Positions 30,301 through 42,300 of a stretch of 64,000 nt of DNA are shown here, piece by piece. Under the pieces are notes generated by a model. That model was not told where the DNA came from, did not search any database, and saw nothing but the letters and a program-made list of their open reading frames with translations. The position numbers and the translations under genes were made by a program. The stretch is from the NCBI GenBank assembly GCA_964019335.1, contig OZ025671.1, positions 310,001-374,000 of the forward strand. The letters are read 5' to 3'. Position 1 is the first letter of the stretch. The number at the start of each line of letters is the position of its first letter. This stretch comes from Diplonema japonicum. Taxonomy: Eukaryota; Euglenozoa; Diplonemea; Diplonemida; Diplonemidae.

Positions 30301-33300
30301 TTGTCAGTGACTGCTGCATAAGTGCAAGTTCCAGTGTTAGTGTCGCACACGCCGGCAGCTCGGCAATCTGTTCCACCACCACAAACAACACCAGAACACC
30401 TGCTCTTACCTCTGCAGACGCCGCTCGTACACACGTCACTGATGGTTGTGGGGTCCTTGTCATCACACTGAACGCCGTCGGATTTCGGGTTCGACACACA
30501 TTGCCCGGTAGTAGGGTCGCACGTGCCAGCCTCGTTACACATCCCTGCAGGGCAGGCAACGTTGTCGCACTTGCTAATACCTTTGCAAACTCCTGCCTTG
30601 CACACGTCGTTCGAAGTGGCGCCATCCCCATCGTTGCACACGGTTCCATCTGGCTTTGCGAGCTCCACGCACTGTCCGTTGTCACAAGCGGCGACATTGC
30701 ACTGGGCGTTTGAAACAGGACACGGAGAGCTTTGCGAGTTACACACGGTAGTACCCAGGCACACACCTTGTCTGCACTGGTCATTGATGGAGAAGTCATT
30801 GCCGTCGTCACACGCTACACCGTTTGAACGAATGGGGTCAGAGCAGAGGCCAGATAAGAAGTCGCAGAGACCTACTGTGTGGCACATATCGGAAGCTGTA
30901 CACGTCACCCCAGCGCACTTGTTGACACCGATACAGACTCCTGCCTTGCAGGTGTCACCCGTAGTGGTCTGGTCGCCATCATTGCACTGCGAGCCGTCTG
31001 GTTTTAGGACTGCAGTGCACACACCACTCGCAGGTTCGCAGGTTCCCGGCATGATGCACGGGTTCGTGCTGTTTGTAGCGCACGTGACGCCAAGGCATTT
31101 GTCTCGCCCCGCGCACACGCCATTCGTGCACATGTCGTTGAAGGTGTTGGGGTTCTTGTCGTTACACGGTGTGCCGTTTGGCTTCATTGTTTGGCTGCAT
31201 GCGGCCCCATTACACGTCGCAAAGTTGCATTCAGGGGATGCAGCCGTGCAAGTTTGGCTGTTACAGGTCACGGTGCCTGTGCATGTCCCGCTGGTGCATG
31301 TGTCGCTTAACGTCAAAGGGTTCCCGTCATTGCACGGCGTGCCTTGGGCCTTGGCAGGGTCTGAACAAAGACCGGAACTGGCGTCACAAACGCCTACTTC
31401 ATGGCAGGAGTCCGAAGCGGTACAGATGACACCTTCGCAACGTCCCTTCCCCCTGCAGACACCGTTGCTGCACACGTCGTTGGTGGTTGATGACAAGCTG
31501 TCGTCGCAGACACTGCCGTCGGTCACTGTAGGGTTCGTACACTGGCCTGTAAGGGGGTCGCAGGTGCCGACATTATAACACTGACCTTTACGGACACAAG
31601 CGACATTAGCACAATTGTCCACACCTGTGCACACACCTGCGACACACTTGTCACCTACGGTGTTTGCATTGCCATCGTTGCAAGGCGTATTCTCCTGCTT
31701 GAGAATCTCTTGGCACTGGTTGTTTGTGCAAGTCGCAGTGTAGCACTGCGGCTCAGTTACAGCACACTGCACACCATTGCATGTAACAGTTCCTGTACAG
31801 ATACCCTGCATGCACACGTCGTTGACGGTTGCGCCGTCACCGTCATTGCAGGAAGAGCCATCAGGGAGCGGCTGACTGGTGCACTGGCCTGTTACAGGGT
31901 CACATGAGGAGGAACCTTTGCAAATCTGCGTACTACACACCACACCAGCACACTTGTCGACCCCCACACAGATGCCCTTCATGCACTTGTCATCCACTGT
32001 TGGGGTGATCCCATCGTTGCAGGTGGAACCATCCGCTTTCGTAGGTGTAGTGCACACCCCTGTAAGCGGGTGACAGTCACCAATGTCACGGCACTGCGAT
32101 GCTGCCACGCACACGATCCCAGCACAGCGGTTAGTGCCCACACACACGCCGTTCTGGCACTTGTCATCGAGAGTTTCCGGTAACCCGTCATCGCAGAAGG
32201 AGTTGTCGGGTTTCGCAATCTCCGTGCAGATGTTTCCATTGCACGCCGCACGCATACATTGCGGCTCAGAAGGAACACAGGTAATTCCAGCACATGAAAT
32301 AGTACCAAGGCACGCTCCTGAAACGCATTTGTCGTCGGCTGTCTGCTGGTTTCCATCATTGCACACGGCGCCATCAGGCTTTGACGGGCTTGAGCATAGC
32401 CCTGTGAGGGGGTTGCACGTTCCTGCCTCGTGGCACTGGTCGGAAGCCATACACGTAACGCGGTCGCACACAGGGGACCCAACACACGTACCACCAATGC
32501 AACGGTCGCTGACTGTATTCAGTTGGCCATCGTCACAAGGAGTACCATCGGATTCAGTTGGACCAACCTGGCTGCACAGTCCGGTAGCAACATCACACTT
32601 GCTCACACCTCTACAAGGATTCGTGACTGGGCACTGGACATTGGCGCACAACGCAGTCCCAACACACATTCCTTGGACACACTTGTCGCCGGTGGTTTCA
32701 GCGTTGTTGTCATTGCACGTTGTCCCGTCAGATTTCATGACTTCAGCGCATCTGTTGGCGGCACAATACGATCTTCTGCATTGCGGTTCAGTAGCGGTGC
32801 AAGTAATGCCTCCGCATTGTGTCGTGCCTGTGCAGATGCCTGACTGGCAGCTGTCATCAGTCGTATCGTCGTCACCATCATCACACGTCGTGCCATCCCT
32901 CAGGAGCGGGTCGGAGCAGAGACCTGTAGACGGGTTGCAAGTACCCGTACCGTGGCATGCATCCGACGCAGGGCAAGTCACACCAGAGCACTTCGACGTC
33001 CCGACGCAAACGCCTGATATACAAACGTCGTTGCGCGTGTCGTCCTTTCCGTCGTTACATGGCGTGTTGTCTGGCTTAACCGGAGTGGAGCACCTCCCCG
33101 TTGCGACGTCGCACTCACCAGGGATGTGGCACTGGTCAGCCGTGCAAACAGCACCATCACAAAGAAGACGGCCTGCACACCTTCCAGCTACGCACTTGTC
33201 GTCAAACGTCTCAGTAAAACCGTCATTGCACTGTGTGTTGTCAGGGAGCCCTATTTCAGTACAGGCGCCTCCATCTCCACATCGCGCGATGTGGCACTGA

Positions 33301-36300
33301 GGCTCGCTTGCTGTACACGGTGCGCAAGGAAGCGTCCCGACGCACGCCCCAGCACCGTCGCACCTGTCGTTCGTTGTCGAGCTGTCACCATCGTTGCACG
33401 AAGTGCCTGTAGCGATGGGAGGGTCGGTACAGAGCCCAGTAGCTGAGTCGCACACGCCCGCCGTGTGACACTGTGTTGATGCCCTGCAAATGATTCCAAG
33501 ACACTTGTCCTTACCAATGCATTCACCTTTGTAACACATGTCATCACGGGTCCTGAGGTTGTTGTCATCGCACGGTGTTCCGTCCACAAGGAGCGGCGTC
33601 GAGCACAGCCCGCTCGAGGGGCTGCAAGTACCAACCGCATGACATTGGGTTCTTGCTGTACACACCGTGTTTTTGCACAACTCAACACCTACGCATTTAC
33701 CTGACAAACAGCGGTCGTTGGTGGTCATTATGATTCCATCGTCGCAAGGTGTCCCGTCGAGCTTCGGGAGGTCGATGCATTTCAGCGGCTGATTGCCCGT
33801 GCCTCCTTGCACGCCACACCCAGAGGTATGGCATTGAGGTTCTGAGGGAGTGCAAGTTCCACCCACGCATTGAACAGTTCCAGCACACGCACCATTGCGG
33901 CACGTGTCATCAATAGTTTCTGGAAGTCCGTCGTTACACACGGTACCAGTCACCTTGATGGGCTCTGTGCAAAGACCTGTTGTTGGGTCACAGCTTCCCA
34001 CATCGTGACAACTAGATTTTGCTGTGCACACAACACCATTGCATTTGTTCTGTCCTCTGCATAACCCCGCAGCATCGCATGTGTCATTCACTGTTGCAGC
34101 ATTCCCGTCATCGCAGGGAGACCCACCCAGCTTCAGGGGCGTAGTGCAAAGACCTGAAGTTGAGCCGCACGCCCCTGCCTCGTGACATTGCGAGAGGGGC
34201 GAGCAGAAGACCCCAAAACAGATATCAGGCTTGCAGCACGTTGATGTGTCACAGCCCCTGAAGCCGCAGTAGGCCGTCCTGTAGTCCGACCTCAGCAGTC
34301 GAGTCGGACATTGTGTGGCGTTGAATGAGGCGCATGTGTTGCAGCACGTCACGTCATCACACCCGGCAGCAGGGCACTGCACGAAAGCAGCGTCAGATAC
34401 CAATTGGCAGGAGCCTGTATGTTGGGTACACACAACTGCCCCAGGAGGAGGTGTTACAATCAGGCAGCACGTCTGAGAGTCGCAGCCTGAGGGGGGACAC
34501 CTTGTCGTTGCAGCATTGGCAATAAGCTGCTTGCTGCGGCAGGCCGCAGAGCTGAAGGTAGAGCACACGCGGCAGCAAGTCGCTTCATCACAACCCGCCG
34601 CTGGGCACAAAACAGACGCGGCATCTGCTCTGAGGGTGCACACCAGCGATGAGAAGGTGCTGCACACAGGAGGCCTGTTGGGGTCGTCATCGATGTTAGC
34701 CACTGTCACATCAGCCGGGTTGATGAGGGCATAGGCAGTGTCAGTGGTCATGGGGTTCCCTAGCTGCACAATGAATGAAATGTCGCCGTCGTCGATGGTG
34801 TCGTCAACTCCCGTCACAGTCACGCGTTGCTCGATGTTCCAATTGGCAGCCGAGAACGACAGGGATGCTGGAGAAACCGTCCCCTCCGTCGTATCCGTGC
34901 TGGACACGGGGATAGTGACGATCGAAGTGGGCGGCGAGAGTAGCACGACTGTGAAGTCAGCAGTGTTACCCCACTCCGTGACGGTGATCACAAGTGGGCT
35001 AACTTGAACGCCAGGTACCTCATTATCCATGTTAACAACTTGGACAGTCACAGCTGCGATGTTGTTATAAAACGGATCCGTGCTGCCTGTAGGCGTTACG
35101 GTGACACCATAGGTGATGTCACCGTCGCGCTGCACGTCGTCGACACCGGTGATGGTTATCATCTGTCTGAAGTTCCAGTTGTTAGGTGTGAAGATGAGCG
35201 ATGCAAGATCTAGTGTGCCTTCGCTCAAGTCAGTGGACGCAACGCTGAAGCTGGCGTTGGCAGTAGGTTTTGTGTTTAAGACTACGGTGAATGTGGTGGT
35301 AGAGCCGTCCTCAGAAGTGGTCAACCCGGTGGATGGAGACAACGTGATTCCTGCCGTGTCATCGTCGGTGTTGGTCACGGAAACTGTCACTGGCGTGACT
35401 GAGTTGTAGCTCGTGTCCGTGCTCGATGCAGGTCCCACTTGCACACCATAAATGATATTGCCATCCTGAAGCAGGTCCTGGACACCTGTCACAGTGACAA
35501 TCTGGGTGATGTTCCATGTGGCGGGGGTGAAAGTCAAGGAGTTGGAGTTCACCGTGCCTTCCATTACATTACTCGACGTGATGGCTACTGTCGTAACTGC
35601 CACTGGTTCCGAGCTCAGGGCCACTGTGAACGTTGCAGTGCCACCCGGTTCAGAGGTGACCAACCCAGAAAGGGGTGTTACGAGCAGCCCTGCTGCATCA
35701 TTATCTGCGACTGTTATAACCACATCGTCAGGGTTCATTGCAGAGTATTTGGCGTCGAGAGAAGTGACCTGCCCCACGACGGCAACAACTGTCTTATCAC
35801 CATCTGCCACCATGTCGTCGACAGCAGTGACGGTAACTTGCTGTGGCGTTTGCCAGTTCGCAGGGGTGAAGGTCAGCACAGGCGGTGCTATGCCGATCTG
35901 GTCGACTGAAACGGTCGACAGCGGCACGTTCACGTTCGCCGTGGGCTCGGACGACAGCGACACAAAGAACGTCGCAGAGGTTGCTCCCTGTTCTTTAACA
36001 GCAAGTCCTGTGAGCGGTGCCACCGTAATCTTCGCTGTGTCGTCATCTCTGTTAGTAGCGTTCACCGTCCTGCCAACAAGACCGTTAAAAGGTACATCTG
36101 TACTAGTTGCAGGGCCGACAGTGATCTCGTAGATCACATCACCGTCGTCAACAGCGTCATCGACGCCTGTCACGGTTACGGTTTGGGGGACATTCCAGTT
36201 CACGGCGTTGAACGTTAGGCTTGGGACGTTGGTGGTGCCCTCTGTGGTGTCAGAAGAAGCGACAGGGATAGTGACCGGGTTGACGGGCCGAGTGCCCAAA

Positions 36301-39300
36301 ACGATCTGGATGGTAGCTTTGACACCTGCTTCTGTTGTCACAATTGGCGCTGGCGCAACGACAATGCTTGCTGTGTCGTCATCAGTGTTAGTAACATCAA
36401 TGTCTGCCATGTCCATGCCGGTGTACTTCGCGTCACCGCTGCTGACGGGCAGCAGCTGGATGCTGTAGACAACGTTCCCATCATCGATGGTGTCATCGGC
36501 ACCTTTCACCGTGACCACCTGAGAGACATTCCAAGTGGTGCTCGTAAAGGTGATCACCGAGGGTGTCGGCAATCCCTCTGTTGTATCGTTCGTAGCAATG
36601 GGCAACGTCACGTCTCCGACAGGCTCAGATGTCAGCACGATGCTGAACGTGGCCTGGCCACCACTCTCACTTGTTACGAGACCGAATGTCGGCGTCACGA
36701 CATACCCTGCAACCTCGTCGTCCATGTTCGTGACCATCACGTCTCCAGGGTTCATGATGTTGTACTTCGGGTCCGTCGACGTAGCAAGGCCTGTCTCTAT
36801 GATGTATGTGATGTTCCCATCTGCAATGTAGTCGTTCATCGGTGTCACAAACACTTGCTGCGGTGTGTTCCAGTTGGCACTAGTGAACGTAAGGCTCGCA
36901 GGGACCACCGTCCCTTCACTGATGTCACCAGACCTGATTGTAATGCTAACATCTGCCACGGGCTGCGATAGCAGGACAACACTGAACGCTTCAGGAGAGC
37001 CACTCTCGAGGGTGGTGAAGCTCGTCTTAGAAACGCTAATACCCGCAGTGTCATCGTCAATGTTGACAATTGAGACATCAGCAGGATTAAAGCCGCTGTA
37101 TGTCATGTCAGTGCTGAGGGCAGGCGACAAGATGATTTGGTAGTTCTGATTGCCATCGTCGATCAAGTCGTTAGCGCCTACCACGACGACAGTCTGCGGC
37201 ACGTTCCAGTTGTTGTTGTCAAAGAGCAGATTCACGATGGAGATAGCGCCTTCTGCAGTATTGCTGCTTGCAATAGGAATGGTCACAGTCGAGAGCGGCA
37301 TCGATGTCAACACTACTGAAAAGTTAACAGTCCCGCCAGTTTCTGTGGTTTGAAGGCCTGTGGTTGGAGTCACTGTAACGCCCTTCACGTCGTCATCAGT
37401 GTTAGTCACTGTCACATTGGGGACAAGCATCGTGTCATAAGCAACGTCAGTGCTAGAGACCATGCCCAGGTCAATGAAAACCACTTGGTCGCCGTCATTG
37501 ATCAGCTCATCCACGCCAGTGAGGGTCACGACCTGAGCTGTCTGCCAATTGGCTGTCGTGAAAGTCAGTGAACAAGGGGACGCTGTAACTTCTGTGAGAG
37601 TGCCAGAGACGCAGTGATCAACGGGGACCAGCACGTTTGCAGTAGGCTCGGTATTAAGCACAACAGAAAAGGTCGTGGTGCTGCCAGCTTCAGTCGTGGT
37701 GAGGCCTGTAGTGGGTGTTACAGTGATGCCAGCAGTCTCATCGTCAGCGTTGATGATGATGACATCGTCCGGGTTTGTGCCTGCATAGGCTGTGTCACCA
37801 CCACTTGCGATCCCCGTCACAATCATGTAGGGGACGTTCCCGTCGTCGATCAGGTCGTCGATGCCCGTCACTGTCACTACTTGCGGGATCTTCCAGTTGA
37901 CAGCATTGAAGACAACGCTTGCAGGTGCAACGGTTCCTTCGGTGGTGTCGTTGCTAGTCAGCGTGACAGTTGTGGGGGCAGTCGGCTCGCTGCTGATGCT
38001 AATCTCAAACGTCACAGTGCCGCCCATCTCCGTTGTTGAGAGGCCAGTCGCTGGTGTGGCGGTGATGCTCGCCACATCATCGTCTTCGTTCAAAGCGAAG
38101 ACGTCGGGAACATTCATTGTGTTGTAGCTTGTGTCTGTGCTTGTCGCAGCGTTTATCTGTATCTGGTATGCGATCCCACCATCACTGATATCGTCGTTCA
38201 GACCAGTAACAGTGACCACTGCAGGGGTGTTCCAGTTCGCAGAATTGAAGACGAGCGACGTGGGAGCGACAGACCCTTCTGTAGTGTCGGAGGACACAAA
38301 GGGCACTGTGACATCAGCAGTGGGCTGGCTCGCTAGTTTGACAGTGAAAGTTGCGGTTGTGCCAGTTTCAATTGTCTTAAGAGGGTTTGCAGACACATCA
38401 ACTAGAATATCGGCCGTCTCGTCGTCCTGGTTCGTACCGGTCACAGCAGCAGGTGTTATAGCGTTGTAAATGCCGTCTGCACCGCTGAAGGTACCGAACT
38501 GTACGTTGAAAGGCTTGTCGCCATCATCGATCATATCGTTGATGCCTGTCACTGTCACGTCCTGTGGGATGTTCCAGTTGGCAGCACTGAAAGTTAAAGA
38601 CACAGGGCTCACAGCAGCCTCCGTCATGTCATCCACAGACAGGGGAATAGTGACATCGGATAAGGGTTCTGTCCTGAGCACGACTGAAAATGTTGCTGTC
38701 CCCCCTGCCTCTGTCGTCACCAGCCCCGACGTGGGGGTGATGGTGATGCCAGCAGTGTCGTCGTCAGTGTTAGTAGCATCTACGTTGTTTGGGTTCATCG
38801 CGTGATACTTCACGTCTGTGCTTGTGATGGCGTTCGTCACAATCGTGTACGCCACATCACCATCATCGATGGCGTCTTGCACGCCCGTCAAAGTGATCTG
38901 TTGCATAGCGTTCCAGTTTGCCGCTGTGAAAGTAACCGACATGGGGGAAATGGTGCCTTCGGAGGGATCGCTTGACGATAGTGTCAAAGTGACATCTGCA
39001 ACTGGCTCCGTCAGCAAAACAATCGTAAAAGCAGCAGTGCCACCTACCTCTGATGTTATCAGACCCGTCGTGGGTGCAACGGTAACGCCTGCAGTGTCGT
39101 CGTCAGTGTTCATAACAGTGACGGTGCCCGGTGCTATCCCTGCGTAGACGACGTCGCCAGAGGTCGCTGCGGCTAGGGTCACAACATGCGATACGTCATC
39201 GTCGTCGATATTATCGTCGACGCCTGTCACGGTGATGACCTGGTCTGTCATCCAATTCGCAGGAGTAAAGGTTAAGCTGTTCGGTGCCACAGTGGCCTCT

Positions 39301-42300
39301 GTCGCATCAAGCAACGCAGTGTCTACAGGTACCACCACGTTAGAGGTCGGCTGACTCCTCAACCTTACATTGAAGGTTGTTGTCCCACCAGCTTCCGTCG
39401 TAACGAGCGGCGGCGTCGACGTGATGATGACACCCGCCATGTCATCATCCGTGTTAACACCCGTAATGGGCGTCAACACATCACCCGAGTACTTCGGGTC
39501 TGTGCTCACAGTCGCGCCAAACGTCACCTGATAAGCTTGGTCGTTGTCATCGATGCTATCATCAACGCCGGTCACAGTGATGACCTGTGGCACGTTCCAG
39601 TTTGTCGTCGTGAACGTGAGTGACGCTGACGAGATTGTGGCCTCAGCTGTGTTTGTAGAGCTCATTGCGACAGTTACTGTGGCGGTAGGCATTGTGTTCA
39701 GAACAACAGTGAAGGTGTCAGTGCCTCCTGCCTCAGTTGTCTGGACAGCCATCTTCGAGAATGTAAAACCAGCAGTGTCGTCATCCGTGTTGGTGACTGT
39801 AACATCAGGCACTACAAGACCCGAGTACACCGTGTCCGTGCTCACTGCGTCTGCAGTCACTATCGTGTACAGGATATCACCATCGTCAACCATGTCCTCG
39901 TTGCCTGTGACGGTCGCAATCTGAGCTGTATTCCAGTCAGCTGCAGTGAACACAAGGGACACCGGCAGCACTGAGCCTTCCGACGCATCGCTCGTGCTAA
40001 GAGCGATGGTGACTGTTGATGTAGGCTCGGTAGCAAGGACTACACTGAAAGTAGCCGTTCCACCAGCTTCTGATGTGGTCAACCCTGATGTAGGTGTAAC
40101 TATGATCCCACGCGTGTCATCGTCGGTGTTTGTGATAGTCACGTCTGCTGGGTCTATCAAGTAGCCTGCATCAGAGCTGACTGCAGTACCAGTGGTGATG
40201 GTAAAAGTGATATCCCCGTCATCGACCATGTCGTCTTGTCCCGTTACAGTGACCACTTGCGGTGTGTTCCAGTTCGTAGTGCTGAACATCAGGCTCACAG
40301 GGGTGACAACACCTTCAGTGATATCAGAACTCGTAAGAGCGATAGTAACGCCTGCCGTGGGTTCCGTGTTCAAGGTCACCTGGAAAGTAGTTGTGCCGCT
40401 GCCCGCCTCAGTTGTCGTCCCTGCTGTAGGCGTCACTGTTATCCCAGGCGTGTCGTTGTCGGTGTTTGTGATATCGACGTCAGCTGCGTTGAGGCCATTG
40501 TATGTGAGGTCAGCGCTGGTGACTGCGTCAACGTTGATCTTGTACAAGATGTCCCCATCGGCGACAGAATCGTCCTGCCCCGTCACGGTGATGACCTTCG
40601 CAACGTTCCAATCCGCAGCTGTAAAAGTGATTGACGCTGGTGCTGGAATGCCCTCTGTCGCATCGGAGCTACTGATCGGAATGACAACATCAGCTGTAGG
40701 CTGTGTCACTAACACCACTGTGAAAGTGGTAGTACCGCCTGCTTCCGTGGTCGACAACCCAGCAGTAGGGGTAACTGTGATGCCCACAGTGTCGTCGTCT
40801 GTGTTCGTTAGGATCACGTCAGGTGCATCAAAGCCATTATAACTTGTGTCGCTGCTTGTAATCGCAGCGATGCTCACCGTGAAAGCGACGTTGCCATCGT
40901 CGAGCGTGTCATCAACCCCAGTCACTGTCACCACCTGAGCCACATTCCAAATGGCAGCTGTGAAAGTCAACGAAGCTGGAGAGACCGTGCCCTCGGTAAG
41001 ATCCAGCGAGGCAAGGGGTATAGTGACAGTCGCTGTGGGTTGTGTTGTTAACTGGACAGAAAATGTAGCAGTCCCACCAGCTTCCGTAGGCGTCCCTGTT
41101 ACGGGGCTCACAGTAAGACCAAAAGTGTCGTCGTCGGTGTTTGTCACCTGCACGTTGTCAGGGTCGATGGCCACGTAGGAAGTGTCTGTTGTTGTAGGCA
41201 ACCCGGTGGTGATGGTGTACACCACATCACCATCGTCAACATCATCATTCACACCTGTGATGGTGACTACCTGTGGCACATTCCAGTTGGCGGTTGTGAA
41301 TGTCACTGTTGCTGGGGCGACCGTTCCCTCAGTTGCGTCCGACGTCGTGAAAGGCACCGACACGTCAGCGGTCGGCTCGGAAGTCATCACAATAGTGAAT
41401 GTGGCAGTGGCACCCGCCTCTGTGGTCACTAACCCTGTGGTAGGCGTGACAGTAAACCCTGCAACATCATTGTCCGTGTTGGTTAGGGACACAGGCGCTG
41501 CAGGAGAGAGCGTGTTGAAAGCAGCATCAGGACTCGTGGATGGCCCCAGCGTCACTGTGTAACCGATGGTTCCGTCCACTAGAAAATCGTCAACACCGGT
41601 GACAGTCACTGTTTGCAACGTGTTCCAGTTGGCATTTGTGAAGGTGAGGGATGCTGGGTTGACGCTTCCTTCTGTTGCGTCAGACGATGCAACGGGGATG
41701 ACTACGTTCGCAGACGGCTGCGCCGCGAGTACAACAGTGAAGGTGGCAGTACCACCCGCTTCAGTAGTAACGGTGGTAGTAGAGGCTACAGTGATCCCAG
41801 CAACATCGTCGTCCATGTTCGTGATGGCCACGTCAGCTGGGTTAATTACTGTATTGTAGATAGGATCAGTACTGATGGCAGCTGCGGTGACAACCTGGCA
41901 AACAATATCACCATCGTCCAAGGAATCATCCTGCCCCGTGACCGTGACGGCTTGCAAAGTGTTCCAGTTCGCAGACGTAAAGGTCACAGTGCCGGGGGCA
42001 GCGACACACTCACTAGGGTCACTGGAAGAAATCGTGATCACAACATTGGCAGTCGGCTCCGATGTGAGAATTAAATTGAAGATTGCAGTGCCCCCTGCCT
42101 CTGTTGTAGTCCCCGTCGTTGGGTTCACGTTGATGCCAGCGGCATCGTTATCGTTGTTGGTACCTGTGACAGTTGTGCCTGTAAGACCGACATATTTCGG
42201 GTCGGTACCGGTTGCAGGGCCGTTGGTAATAGTGAAGGGCAGGTTGCCATCGACAACGAAATCATCTTCTCCTGTTACTGTTACCACTTGTGCTACATTC

